Shown here piece by piece: positions 30,895 to 42,007 of a stretch of 64,000 bases of DNA. Position 1 is the first letter of the stretch. Every line of letters begins with the position of its first letter. Origin of the DNA: Isochrysis galbana. Lineage: Eukaryota > Haptophyta > Isochrysidales > Isochrysidaceae. The notes beneath the pieces are model-generated. The model had not been told where the DNA came from. It saw only the letters and a list, made by a program, of their open reading frames with translations, and did not search any database. The stretch lies in NCBI GenBank assembly GCA_018136815.1, contig CM030936.1, positions 5,865,774 through 5,929,773 on the forward strand, in the 5' to 3' direction. The position numbers and the translations under genes are program-made.

Positions 30895-31000
30895 AATCCA
30901 AAAGGCCTGCCCGGACCCCCACCCAAAACCGGGCCCTAGGTAGTGTACCAGGGCCGCACCCCCGACACCAAAGATAAAGGAATGAGGGGGGGAAGGCAAG
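30895..31000 (+). repeat. dispersed repeat, second copy at 51010-51135
   Basis: The words AAAAGGCCTGCCCGGA, GGGCCGYACCCC and AAAGGAATGA-GGGGGG occur in the same order in both places. Between 31000 and 31720 I see no gene. Confidence 0.6.
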
Positions 31001-31720
31001 GGGGCGGAGAAAGGGAGATAAGGGCGCTGGCTGATGTGCAGTAGCGGTGGTATGCGCTGTCTAGCGATAGGTGTGTAGCCCTGAACCTTCAGATCTTTTT
31101 TTTTTCTCGAGGATCGTTTAGAGAACCGATATCCGATATGCGCGGCTCCATTTTTCGTTGTCGTTGCAAGGAGCAGCATTGCTTCACAGGGCTACGACGC
31201 GCATTCAACCCAACATTTGCATACGGGCGGGTCAACGAGGTTTGGGTGCAGCGTCTCAGCGTCTCAGCGCCTTGGCATGCTTTGTGCTTTGCTAATGTTT
31301 ACGACGTTGTCACGGATGGTTTTGCGTGGTGTGCACCCTAGGGAGAGGGCAATTGGCTCGGCAACTAGGGCAGCATATCTTGATTTGACGTTTTGTGCTG
31401 TCACTAGTTGAAATGGATGAGAAAAAGACCATGCCATCCGCCCGGGCGCGGTGCCAAATTAGCCGCTCTAGCCCTCGGTGACCAGTGGTTCACGTAAGCG
31501 TCTTGAGTTTTGTGATACTTTATACTTTCGTACACATTGAAGTGCAAAATTACGAGTTTGACTTATGGTCTTATGGTCCAGTGTGCATAGAACCACGCCT
31601 TGTGTTATTAGTGAGTTGGCGTCACAAGCTTCCTCGCTATTCGATGTTTGTGCCTCGCATGAAGGGCCTCACTAAAAATATACCGGAGGGGGCCCGATTG
31701 TATTTCGCGCACCGTCTTTG

Positions 31721-31878
31721 AAGGCCTGAAATTCGGTATTTTTCGAAAATTTCGCCGGAGAACACCCCAATTTTTTTGCTGATCCATCCTACCGGAACCT
31801 ATAGGGAGCTTATTTAGCCCTTCATTTACCCATTGCAGCTGGTGCCCTCCGCACCCCCATAGTGAGTGACCGGGCTAC
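31721..31878 (+). repeat. direct repeat, copy 1
   Basis: This runs from AAGGCCTGAAATTCGG to GTGAGTGACCGGGCTA and pairs with 32055-32222. It contains the words CGCCGGA, CCGGAACCTATAGG and GGTGCCCTCCGCACCCCC. It is noncoding. Confidence 0.75.
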
Positions 31879-32054
31879 GACTCCATCTTATGCATAAGAC
31901 TAGTCCTCCATATCGATATCGATGGCAAGGCTCCAGCTCAATCTTGGTATCCTCTAGGCTCCAAGGGGCCGCCAATATGCTAGGAATAAAAAGGGGTCTC
32001 GAAGCACCTTTGCAGGTGCTTCCAGCCGCCTCTTAAGAGATATTTCCGCATGGC

Positions 32055-32222
32055 TGTCAAAGGCCTGAAATCGGGTGTTTTTCGAAATTTTTGAATTTTG
32101 CCGGAAGACCCCCGGTTTTTTTTGCGGATCTCCCATACCGGAACATATAGGAAGCTTATTTAGGCCTTCGTTTGCCCATTCCAAATGGTGCCCTCCGCAC
32201 CCCCCTAGTGAGTGACCGGGCT
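32055..32222 (+). repeat. direct repeat, copy 2
   Basis: Same word order as 31721-31878, with scattered substitutions and small indels. The intervening 176 bp are unique. Confidence 0.75.
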
Positions 32223-32475
32223 AAAAAATGAAAAATAATTCACCGTCGTCGACCTTTGTCCTTTGTGTTTGTAAAAAAAACTTCTTAGCTTGATCAAACC
32301 GATAGCATAACTAGAAGTTACCCTACTACTACTACTGCAGGCTCGGGCGGACACCGCCTTTACCCCTAACTCGAATTGTCATCAGCTGTCAACTGTCAGC
32401 TGTCAGGAGTTTGCTGGACAAAAAGAGGTCAGGGTAAAACAAATGAGAAATGAGACAAGAACTGTGGAGCAAAAT

Positions 32476-32566
32476 TGACCCTGGAGGGACTCGAACCCTC
32501 GGCCAATGCATGCCTTCGAGGTCAAGCCTTAAAAGTGCACCGCTCTGACCACTGAGCTACAGGGCC
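32476..32566 (-). tRNA. tRNA-Lys(TTT) with an 18-nt intron
   Basis: On the minus strand the acceptor GGCCCTG pairs with CAGGGTC (one G-U) and is followed by discriminator A. The D stem is GCTC/GAGC. The anticodon stem GTGCA pairs with TGCAT. The loop is C-T-TTT-A-A once 32512-32529 is removed. The T arm is GAGGG-TTCGAGT-CCCTC. The intron sits directly after position 37, the canonical site for nuclear pre-tRNA introns, and contains the CTCGAAGG word. Mature length is 73 nt. A and B boxes are intact, so it is probably functional. Confidence 0.92.
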
Positions 32567-33059
32567 GCAAGTACGGGCACATCATACGTGAGCGCGCTAT
32601 ATGTTCTTTCTGTATAGTTTACTCGACAGACAAATAATTCCTCCTTCGTGTAGGAAAGTAGGAAAACCAAACGCATGTCCTTCAGAATCACAATAGGAAA
32701 AAAAGCTTTGCAATTATCATTTCGATACCTGTCTGTTGTTTGTTTCTGCGAGACCGCGCGTGCGAAGTGCAATTTTAGTGTGCGAAGTGCGAAGTGCCAG
32801 TGCCAGTGCGAAGTGCGAAGTGCGAAGAGTACTAGTAGCAGCTGTGTAGTGTGTAGGTCTAGGGTGTAGCAGGCAACAACACCCAGGATGCAACATCCAG
32901 TGTTGGGGCTTTGGCGCCAGTACCAGTCCCATCTTTACTCGCTACTGGCGCCCGCTCGCCCGTAGCCAACAGTAGTTTTATAAAAAGCATTTATTTTTAT
33001 TTATAAAATTGAAGGTTAATTATTATTAATTACAATATACGATACAAAGTAGTATATAT

Positions 33060-34595
33060 TATTGCATTGTGTACTGCTGTCAACTAATGTAAAGAATATG
33101 ATTGTGTTCGGTCGGCGGTTTCTCAAAGGGGGGGAGGACTCGTGTCGAGTCGAGCGTAACCGGATGGAGGGCTCTGGGCCACTAGGCACTAGCCCACAAT
33201 CGGCCCCAAGCGCATCGTATGGTGCGCGTCTCGCAGCTTATGCGCTCTCGTCAGTGCCTTCCATTTTTCCCCGTGTGTGTTGGTGTATAGTGTTTCCCCT
33301 ATTCTCCGGGTGTCGTGCGCGCTGTTTTCTACGCAATTAAGGTCGCCTCCGATTATGGTTGGAATGGGAATGTCGAGTCGAGCGGAGCCGGAGGGCTCTG
33401 AGCCACTCCGTCGCGAGCAGCACCGGCGGCTAGCGCGGCGCTTTGGCCCTCCTCCCCACCGGGAGTCGGGTGAATGAAATTCTGGACTGGGTCGGGCAAC
33501 CCCATTTGGGTGTCTGGACGGGGAACGAACGGCGAACGAAGGGCTGTGAGGCGGCGAGGCGCTCCTAGCGGCCCTAGTGTGTTGGATTTTAAGAGATTGT
33601 TAGACCTACAAAGAACTCTTCCCTCAGGGAGGGAGCCTAGGCTGCTTGAGTGCAGCGACGCAGCGAACAACGACGGACAACGGAGCTGAGAACAACAGGT
33701 TACACCGACTCACGAACACACCGGAATCATTCACCCAAACCAAGCAAATTATCAAGCAACCGCGACCCCAAATCACCGATAACTCAAACACGTCGCGAGA
33801 GACGGAGAGAGAGAGCGAGAGAGAGAGAGAGACTCCGCAGCGACGGCCGGAGCGTGTCTCCGTTGTAACTTCCCCACGTAGCGGAGAGTCCGAAGGGGAG
33901 CGTCATGTCGCGCGACCACGGCGATCACTTTGGATACAGATCGCAACGAGATGTCTTCACGACCGAATAAATCTTGCCGTTGAGCGTGAACCTTCTAGAC
34001 GCTTCTAACGAACAACCCTGAGTAGCAACCAAGGGAGCGGCTAGAGCAACCGACTCGCTCGCCAAAACCTTGACCGAGAAGAAAGAAGCAAGGACCTACA
34101 AGCCAAGGGTAGCGGACCTAGGGAATGTGAGAGGAAGTTTCCGAACGCCAACGCGAACGCCAAACGCCGGAAGGCAACGAAACCCTAACCAAGCCAAGCA
34201 GAACCTACGAAGAACAGGCCTGGACGACAACGAAAGTGAGCAAGTCCCAAGAAAGAACCGGAACCCAACAAGAAACGACAAGCCTTGCAAGAAGCTAAAC
34301 AAGCCTTCACAAGGTAACTCGAGAGCCTGAGACAAGCGCGCAGCGAGTGACAGGCGACCTGGCTCCTTTGGGTCAAGATTGCCCGAAAGGAGGAAACCTG
34401 GAATCTAGACCTGACAAACAGGCTAGAAGGAACGAAACGAGAACTCGAATTCTAGATTGCTAGGGACGAACCCTACCAACCTAGGTATGCCTGAGCTTCA
34501 CCGTGTGGCCGCACGGCGAAGGACCTGGAATCAAGAGCCTGGAAATCGCATCATCTGGGATGTATGCGACAGGGAATGGGGTCTAGGGTTAGGCC
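33060..34595 (+). other. no supported gene; purine-rich LTR-like stretch
   Basis: 33421-33440 shares a word with the repeats at 2.2 and 50.8 kb. 33690-34450 is A/G-rich with GA microsatellites near 33800, resembling the leader regions of LTR elements in this window. I see no conserved coding block. Confidence 0.4.
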
Positions 34596-34601
34596 CATGT
34601 A

Positions 34602-34690
34602 GAAATATGCAGTTTTTGTTACCCAAATATGCAGAGAAAATATGCAAAAAATATGCAGCGCGTCACCCAAATATGCAAAAAATATGCAGT
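34602..34690 (+). repeat. spaced word array, word ATATGCA
   Basis: Six ATATGCA words start at 34605, 34627, 34640, 34651, 34671 and 34682 (spacing 22-13-11-20-11). The second and fifth are preceded by CCCAA. Spacing is nearly the same as at 44815, where the word is ATATCCA. Confidence 0.8.
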
Positions 34691-34839
34691 ACATATTTTA
34701 CATGTGTAGGCACGAGCAGGGTTCGTGTAGGAACGTTCCACAATTGGAAGCACACTTGGGCAAGGTAGCCACTGGTGTTCCACATTGGGAAAGTGGTGTT
34801 CCACACCTCACTGTTCCACAGCTCACAAGGGTGTTCCTA

Positions 34840-35140
34840 TAAGTGTTCCACAGCTCACAAGGGTGTTACTATAAGCTTGTAAGTGTTCCACAGGTCGGAC
34901 CAAAAGAAAGGGGACCCATGATGCACACATGTACGTACATCCCGGGCTCGAACCCCGGAACAGTGCTCACAAGGGTGTTCCTATAAGTGTTCCACAGCTC
35001 ACAAGGGTGTTCCTATAAGTGTTCCACAGCTGCTCACAAGGGTGTTACTATAAGCTTGTAAGTGTTCCACAGGTCGGACCAAAAGAAAGGGGACCCATGA
35101 TGCACATATGTACGTACATCCCGGGCTCGAACCCCGCTGC
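34840..35140. repeat. tandem duplication of a tRNA-like repeat
   Basis: A unit of about 115 bp runs from CTCACAAGGGTGTTACTATAAG through GGACCCATGATGCACA to CCCGGGCTCGAACCCC and occurs twice (about 34852-34962 and 35034-35137). Extra GTGTTCCTATAAGTGTTCCA words lie between and before the copies. Both copies end in a sequence matching a tRNA B box on the minus strand. Confidence 0.75.
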
Positions 35141-35190
35141 TCGCAGCCCACGCCTGGACTGTTGCTAACTACGCCACGGCTGAGCTCGCC
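35113..35190 (-). ncRNA. tRNA-derived element with A- and B-box-like motifs
   Basis: The minus strand carries TGGCGTAGTTAGC (A-box-like) and, about 35 nt later, GGTTCGAGCCC (B-box). Between them CAGTC/GGCTG can form an anticodon-like stem. The acceptor does not close properly and the T stem is imperfect, so this is not a functional tRNA. A tRNA pseudogene or SINE head is likeliest. Confidence 0.55.
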
Positions 35191-35652
35191 CTCCTCACCA
35201 CCTCGTAAATGACTTTTTAAAGATCTGCAGGCTAATTCGCTATTTTGACGAATTGGGAAGGCCCATATGGCCTGAGGGCAATGAGGAAGGTGGCAAGCCG
35301 GCGGCAGGCGCGGCTGAGGAGACGGCTTCGGAGACGATGACGGGCTGAAGCTGCCCTTGTTTATGTTAGAAAGTGGTGTGGCGTGTCTTCGTACGCACCC
35401 AGCAGCCGTCGCAGCGCTCTGCGATCGAAGCCGTACCGTGACCCCTCGTACCCTTGAGCCCCTACTGCCTTGTGTGTGGTCTCTCGCTAGAAATCACCCA
35501 CTAGAGATTGATTCAATCTGTTCCTATGGACCCATCACCACCCTCTGCACCGCAAAATTCGCCCTCGCCGCCGCGCGCGGACCCCGTCACCACTGCACCC
35601 GTGCCCAAGCCTTCCCAAGTATCTTCACCCGCTACCCAAGTCGATAGGCCGC

Positions 35653-36081
35653 CTACGGACGCGTGGGTTGCCAAGGATGGAGTCTCAGGAGCTCAGGAGC
35701 CTTACCCGGATCCTGGGAACAGTCCATCTCCACAAGCGCTCGACTCGACATTTCGATCACAGCGGCCGTGAGCGACGCTGCGACGGCTGCGGCGGCCTGC
35801 TGCTGCTTCTCACTCTTGTCCATATCGATGAGTGCGCGCGCAGCGGGGTCGGCCTTCAGCTCTTTCAAAATTTTGTGCGTGCAGTACTCGCTCGCCTCGG
35901 AGAGCGTTGACTGCTGCAGGGCCTGCCTTACCGAGCTGAATCGTCCCGTGAGCACGGATATGGCGGCCTCCCGCGATGCTTGCTCCTTCTTGGTTGGTGG
36001 TGCGTACGTGTCTGTGGCTGTGTGGTCAGGTGTGGTCGCCTCTTGAGCTGCCTCCAACTCCAAGGGCGGAGCTTCCGACAT
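35653..36081 (-). CDS. hypothetical gag-like protein
   Basis: A 142-residue minus-strand frame from the ATG at 36081. It is acidic and Ala/Gln/Glu-rich, with predicted helices (REAAISVLTGRFSSVRQALQ, HKILKELKADPAARALID). A Pro/Ser-rich frame starting at 35526 on the other strand overlaps its end and looks like a gag start of an LTR element. I cannot tell which strand is coding. No domain is recognised. Confidence 0.35.
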   Translation of the reverse strand: MSEAPPLELEAAQEATTPDHTATDTYAPPTKKEQASREAAISVLTGRFSSVRQALQQSTLSEASEYCTHKILKELKADPAARALIDMDKSEKQQQAAAAVAASLTAAVIEMSSRALVEMDCSQDPGKAPELLRLHPWQPTRP

Positions 36082-36705
36082 GTCTTGACAGATAAAGGCG
36101 GGAAACTCTGCCCTTTGTCTTTTCAATATATATACAATATAACTCAATATCAATACAGTATACACGAGGGCTCTTCGCTGGAATCGCGTTCGGGCGACAA
36201 GCTCGCGGCATTCACTTAAACAGCACGATTTATCCCCAATTTCGAATATCGCGGGGTTTGCACAACGTGTCGAGATGAAGCGGAGCGGAGGGGACGGGAA
36301 GGGCGATCTCGCCCTCGCCAAGGGGAGGGGCGCTGAGAGTCCCGGAGGGGCGGGGAAGAGAACGGAACGCCAGACTTTACCAATGTCAGATTTTTGGCAA
36401 CGAGGGGTAGGGATGCTAGCCAACAAGACGTCCTACGACGCTATGTTCTAATGGCTTCCCTCCTGCTAGGGAAGGATTTAAATCTCTTCTTCCGCTGTCT
36501 GTAGGAGTAAAGTACTCTTACGAGTACTTACTTTTAAAACACCTCAAACTCTCCCCTCTTGTTCCCCATGATCTCGGACAGAGCACACGCCCTTCATTGA
36601 GGGATCAGCTCGAGAACAAATTTATTCTTGACCCCCTCTCGAGTCGAATTCCCCTATCCGCCCCCCCCCCCCTCCCCCCCCGCGCTCCCTCTCTCCCCCT
36701 CTCGG

Positions 36706-39611
36706 ATGGCCCAGCATCTGCTCAACAGCCCCACTGCGGCGGTGGGCGAGATGATCGAGGGGCTGGTGCTGCTCCGACCCGAGCTGCGCCGGTTGGAGGG
36801 GCTCAACGTCATCGTGCGCGCGCGTAGCCAGCCTTCCCAGGTTTGCAACGGAGAGAGGAGACAAGGAGGCGGGGAGGAGAGGGAGAGGAGACGAGACGAG
36901 AGGAGGGAGGGAGGGAGGGAGGGAGGGAGGGAGGGAGGAAGGGAGGGAGAGAGGGGGAGGAAGGGAGGGGAAGGGAGAAGGGGAGAGACCAACGGGTCGA
37001 GGGAGAGCAGCGGATGAGGGAGGGGACGGACACACCACGACGGGAAGCTCTCTTCGACGCCAACGAGATGTGGGCAGACATTGAGGATGAAGGAGAGACT
37101 GGAGAGGGGAGGAGTGGGAGCGGCCGTAGGTGGGGTGGGGTGTGTGATGGTGGGAGTCAACAGTTGATGAGGTAGGGGGATGGGCTTGGATGCGCAGGCC
37201 AAGGCGAGAGGGGGGAGAGCAGAGTGGCTACAAGAACCCCTTTGCGCCTTCAAGGGAGGGGAAAGGTGAAGCGACAGCAGGGACGTTGGGGAATCGCTAG
37301 AACTCGGAGCTATTGGCCGAGAAAAGACGGGGAGTGCTGCGTATTCTCAGACAGTGACCAATCTCCTTCATACAGGTGGCAATCATCTCGGGTGGCGGTG
37401 CAGGGCACGAGCCGTCTCATGCTGGCTGGGTGGGCGAGGGCATGCTAGCAGCTGCAGTGTCTGGCTCGGTCTTCGCCTCACCTTCGACCGCCGAAGTGCT
37501 ATCCGCTATTCTCCACGTATCGGGACCTGCGGGCTGTCTAGTCGTCGTCAAGAATTATACAGGCGACCGGCTCAACTTCGGGCTCGCATGTGAGCACGCC
37601 AAGGCCCGGGGGCTTGATGTCGAGATGGTCGTAGTGGGCGACGACTGCGCACTGCCTCACCGAGGGCTGGGCATCGCAGGGCGGCGAGGGCTAGCTGGCA
37701 CCGTCTTCGTCCACAAGGTCGCGGGCGCCGCAGCTGCGTCTGGGGCTTCGCTCGCGCAAGTTGCAGCTGAAGCGCGCGCCGCCGCAGCCGCCGTCGGCAC
37801 TGTTGGTGTCGGGCTCAAGACGTGCGCCGCGCCGCGTGCATGCAAGAGCGATTAGGGGTAGGATGTCGTGAGCGCCCGAAACCGCGGCCTGTCGAGGCAC
37901 CACCCCACCATACTCCTCATCGATACGCATTCCTCGGCTCGACGCATAGGTGCCACCCCTTCGGCTCGACTGCGCCTGAGCGCATCCACCCAGGCACGGT
38001 GGAGATGGGCCTCGGGATACACGGTGAGCCCGGCGCCATGGTTGCGCCCCTTCCGTCTGCGGACAAGGTAGTGGATGATCTACTCGCCGCCATCGTCTCC
38101 CCAGCGGAGGGTTGCGGCTACATGTCGTTAAGAAAAGGAGACCGCGTGGCGCTGCTCGTCAACAATCTCGGGGGCACGACCGCCATCGAGCTCGCCATCA
38201 CGGCGCGCCGTGCAATCATGGCGCTCAGGCAACCGCCATATGAAGTGGAGGTGCTCGCTGGCGCTGCTCCCACTTCCGCACCCCTTTCCTCTCTCCTTTC
38301 CAACTTTTTCGTGCATGCTGACGGATTGCAGTGTGCCCCCTCTGCCCTCTCACACAGGTGTGTCGCGTCTACTGTGGCGGCTTCATGACATCTCTCGACA
38401 TGTCCGGCATTTCGCTGTCTGTTCTCACATTGGACGACATGCGCCTGGAGCGCCTCGACGCCCCTACCGCAGTACCCGGCTGGCCAGCCGTTGCCGTTCC
38501 CGCTGAAGATGTAGCACCACTGCCAGCTCCACAGTTGCCGCCGGGCGCACAAGCGCTGACGGTGCCGGTCGCCGAACCCGGCACCACCCCGGTGCTGAGT
38601 GACATTGAGGCCATGGTTACGATCGCCGGAATTCGAGCTGCAGCGCAGGCTCTCGCAGACATGGAGCCGGATCTCACCGAGTGGGACGCCAAGGTGCGCA
38701 CCCTGCCTCTGTCCCGCCCCCAATACTTTGCCCGTCTCTCGGAATGGGCCATCGCGCGTCAAGTATGCAGTGTATGGTGGATCCTTGACGACAACGCAAC
38801 GATTGCTCTCCGCACCGCTCGCATGCACTCTAAGGTCCAAAGTTTGCAACACCCGTTTGCGCAGGTTGGCGACGGTGACTGCGGCAAGACAATGCTCGCG
38901 GGTGCCAATGCTATTCTGAACGATTTGGCCTCGTACTCTTCTCGCCACCCGTTGGTGCTTGTGGAGGGCATCGGCTATTCTATCCGCCGCGCCATGGGGG
39001 GCTCGTCGGGCGTGTTGTACGCCATCTTCTTCTCAGGGATAGCCGCTGCGCTCGCGGCAGGCAGCGCTGCCACATCGCCGTCGCCGTCGCAGATGGCAGA
39101 AGCATTCGCAGCAGGAGTTGAAGCTATCGCAAAGTGCGCGCCGCTGCAATGGACCCCCGTGCTACTCACACGACGCGATTATAGACATAGATTTCTAGGG
39201 AGGAGGGAAGGTTTTTGGCCGGGTGCATGCGCTGGGCACGTGGTGGGTGACCGGTAGACGCAGAAGCCCTGTACTGTGCTCGTGATAGCAGCACATCCCC
39301 GACGGAGCCCACGTCCCGCCCGTGCCAGGTACGGAGGTGCACGACCTGGCGATCGCACCATGCTTGATGCGCTCGCCCCAGCTGCGGAAGCTGCCAAAGC
39401 AGCTGCGGCAGAGATAGGCGCTACACGCGTCAGTACCCTCGCGGCTGCGGCCCTGGCCGCCAGGGAGGGCGCCACCGCGACTTGTGGCATGTCAGCCAAT
39501 GCCGGGCGCTCGTCGTATGTCAACGCCGACGTGCTCAAGAATGTGCCCGACCCTGGTGCCATGGCGGTGGCTGGTTGGCTGGGCGCGCTTGCCGACGCGA
39601 TCGCTCGGTGA
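36706..39611 (+). CDS. dihydroxyacetone kinase, DhaK-DhaL fusion (6 exons)
   Basis: Exons 36706-36840, 37376-37821, 37950-38250, 38358-38693, 38865-39133 and 39329-39611 give 589 residues, near the usual 570-590 for single-chain ATP-dependent enzymes. All introns are GT-AG with matching phases. The DhaK half has SGGGAGHEPSHAG (50-62), KNYTGDRLNFG, and GLGIHGEPG with His218 aligned to the histidine that binds dihydroxyacetone covalently. The DhaL half has GDGDCGKTM (408-416), the Mg-ATP Asp cluster, then MGGSSGVLY and PDPGAMA. The reaction is phosphorylation of dihydroxyacetone or glyceraldehyde in the cytosol, linked to glycerol use and osmolyte turnover in algae. Some animal homologues also have FAD-AMP lyase activity, which cannot be predicted here. 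Confidence 0.93.
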
Positions 39612-40219
39612 GGATGGCACTCATCAAGTAGGGTCGTCGCGAGAGCTCGCCTGCACGTGTCCATCGTAGACTTGCTTCGAATCGTCCAGATGTGAACGAC
39701 AAGCGAATTCCGGCGATTGCCCACCTAAATGGCGACTCGGAAGATATTTTTCAGCAATGTTGTCTCCGCATTCACGCATGGCGACTTTTATCTGTCGGTC
39801 GCGTGTGTACTGTTCGATGCTGGCCGAGATGTCATTCTATGCGAAGCGGAGGGAACACTCGCGCAGCTGCGGGCGCCGTTGGGTTGGCGACGCCGCTGCC
39901 ACAAATCACTCAAATAAAGTGGTCGAACACCGTGTGATTAAGAAAAAAAAAATCTTAAAAAAAACTAGCCGCTACATGCACGGCGTGAGGCAGATTGCTA
40001 GTGCTACTCCTAACTACCCTCCCTTTCCTATCACACCCCTTTCCCCCCCCCCCCGTTGTCTTTCCTAGCAAATGGAGGGGGGGGGAGGCCGCGCGCGCTG
40101 CTTCGACCAGGGGCGTGAGATAGAGGGGGTAAGAGTGAGTGGAGTCCTCGTTTGGGTGTGTTTTACCGCCCCCCAAGGGGTCGGCCCTCTGAAGAAACCT
40201 TCTCCTTAGTTCGGGGGGT
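39612..40219 (+). other. no supported gene between DHA kinase and LINE
   Basis: This holds the presumed 3' UTR of the kinase gene, then C- and G-runs near 40050-40090. No coding block is recognised. Confidence 0.4.
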
Positions 40220-42007
40220 TCATGTAATACTTTTAATGCCTAGTTCGGTCGCTATTTGCGCCATATCGATAGAGATCTCCAGGTTAAAATCTTTATCTAC
40301 TGAGTATAGCGGGGAAATCATTCTGCGCAGGTGTTTGTTGCTCGGGGCGTGAAGTCCAAGTCTTTCTCTCTGGGCTTTAAGGCGTTGGAAGAAGCCTACC
40401 TTCGCCTTGACCAGCCAGTGGAATCTCGAGAATACGGCCCTTAGGATGGCTTTCGTCGATCTCGCCTCGGCGTTGCCGTAGTGCACGTTGTAGAAGTCCG
40501 TCAATATGTACCTCCATGCTAAGATTCCTATATATCCCGAGGAGGGGTGCGGTCTGTCGACCTGATAGCAGAACAACCGTTGTGCCGTCACGTGTTGCAA
40601 TGTGTTTTGCGTTTTGAAGAGTTGCTCGATGTACGTGAAGATTTGTTCCGTCGCGCGACATCGCGCTAGGTGCGTGGACGACTCGGGGGCTTCCCCACAG
40701 AAGCGGCAGGTCGGGTCATCAGCGAATCTGTTGGCCGTTGCGATCCGTCTATGAAGTATATGCTTAAAGTGTAAGTATGAGTCCCGAGGTGTTAAGAAGT
40801 TGTATTTGTATAGTTGAGATATCTGCTTCCACTTCTCTTTTAAGACGGGGAGTCTCTCCTCCCATCGGACGGTCGCTTTTTGTCGTTTGCTTTTCTTGCC
40901 CGCGAGGTAGGCGTTAGTTAGCGCTTTGACATCGCATTCCTCTAGCGTCTTTCGCGTACCTTTCAGCGTGTATTCTTGGGGTAGAGGGTAGGCTGTGTCG
41001 GCCGGTCCGTCATATGCGCTGCCCCATTTGAGCGGGATCCGCAATTCGGAGGACGAAGGCTGAGGATAAGCTATATCATAGATATGGGGCTCCCCCATTA
41101 CATTTAGACGCACTTCGTAGTATACGCCCCTCTTAAGAAGGTAGTGTCTACCCGTATCGTTCGCTTGTATGTCTCCCAGGCTATGTGCGTCCGGGTCTTC
41201 CGGCGGCTCGAGGCCTTCCTCTTCCCTCACAGGTCGGGGCCCCTTAGCTGTCCCCTTTAACAGCTCTATGTATGTGGTAGTGGGTTTCGTGAGCGCTCCG
41301 GCCGCCCATTGTACGATTTTGTCCCATGATCTCAGGAAAGGTGTAACCGCCAAATAGTTCCTCCTGTGACGGATCCATGCTGAGTCAGGGGGCAAATAGG
41401 CAGCGCATTCGTCTTTAGTATAGAAGTTTCCCGTTGCCGGGTTCAGCGTGTTGTGCATCACCACCGTTTGTAAGGCCTCCCACTTTGCCTTGTGTGAATG
41501 ATGAAGAACCGGGGGTTTGAGGTACGGATCGTGCCATATGGGGGCGCCCCGCGCTCCTTCGTGTGTCACGACGTTCTTGTCTAGCTTTAGGTTGCGAAAG
41601 TTTGTTAGCGCCGCTTTCCAAAAGTTTGGCAAGGAGTTGTTCCCTCCGATGCTATCTGTAAGTCGATGTACATTGATTGTTGAAAGAACGGCGCCCCTCC
41701 CGAGCGGGGTCCTATTGAACCATTGGTCGAGCGCTATTTTCCAGTCCGCCTTTGAGGGCGTAAGGTATCGGATAATCCAAATCGCCTGTAGGGCCTTGAT
41801 GTGTTCCTTCATCGGCATCAAACCGATCCCTAGCGTCGGAGCTCCTTCGAAATGACCCACCCTCGGGTAAGTCGGATGGGTTATCCACCTCCTGCCTTCT
41901 TGCGTCGAACCTAGTTCGTCTTTGTTCGGCAGCCATTGCGATGCCGACAGCCGATGATCGGCCGACGCGGAACCTCCGCGTTTGTTATGGGGATTCGCCG
42001 CCGACAT
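40220..42007 (-). CDS. LINE pol C-terminal region with CCHC-type zinc motif
   Basis: A 595-residue minus-strand frame, open throughout. The C-terminal third contains CRFCGEAPESSTHLARC, the Cys-x2-Cys-x8-His-x3-Cys zinc-binding motif that follows RT in many non-LTR retrotransposons. Upstream regions are the thumb/connection-like part, with no intact RT catalytic block in this frame. Sequence upstream of 42007 does not continue the ORF, so the copy is 5'-truncated, as is common for LINEs. A more decayed copy of the last 90 codons lies at 61890-62165. It is most likely the same family as the Met-Glu-Arg-Ala starts, though they are not linked here. Confidence 0.8.
   Translation of the reverse strand: MSAANPHNKRGGSASADHRLSASQWLPNKDELGSTQEGRRWITHPTYPRVGHFEGAPTLGIGLMPMKEHIKALQAIWIIRYLTPSKADWKIALDQWFNRTPLGRGAVLSTINVHRLTDSIGGNNSLPNFWKAALTNFRNLKLDKNVVTHEGARGAPIWHDPYLKPPVLHHSHKAKWEALQTVVMHNTLNPATGNFYTKDECAAYLPPDSAWIRHRRNYLAVTPFLRSWDKIVQWAAGALTKPTTTYIELLKGTAKGPRPVREEEGLEPPEDPDAHSLGDIQANDTGRHYLLKRGVYYEVRLNVMGEPHIYDIAYPQPSSSELRIPLKWGSAYDGPADTAYPLPQEYTLKGTRKTLEECDVKALTNAYLAGKKSKRQKATVRWEERLPVLKEKWKQISQLYKYNFLTPRDSYLHFKHILHRRIATANRFADDPTCRFCGEAPESSTHLARCRATEQIFTYIEQLFKTQNTLQHVTAQRLFCYQVDRPHPSSGYIGILAWRYILTDFYNVHYGNAEARSTKAILRAVFSRFHWLVKAKVGFFQRLKAQRERLGLHAPSNKHLRRMISPLYSVDKDFNLEISIDMAQIATELGIKSIT

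Noticed and set aside
34930-35190. A functional tRNA on the minus strand
   Set aside because: A and B boxes are present, but the acceptor and T stems do not close, unlike the tRNA at 32476.
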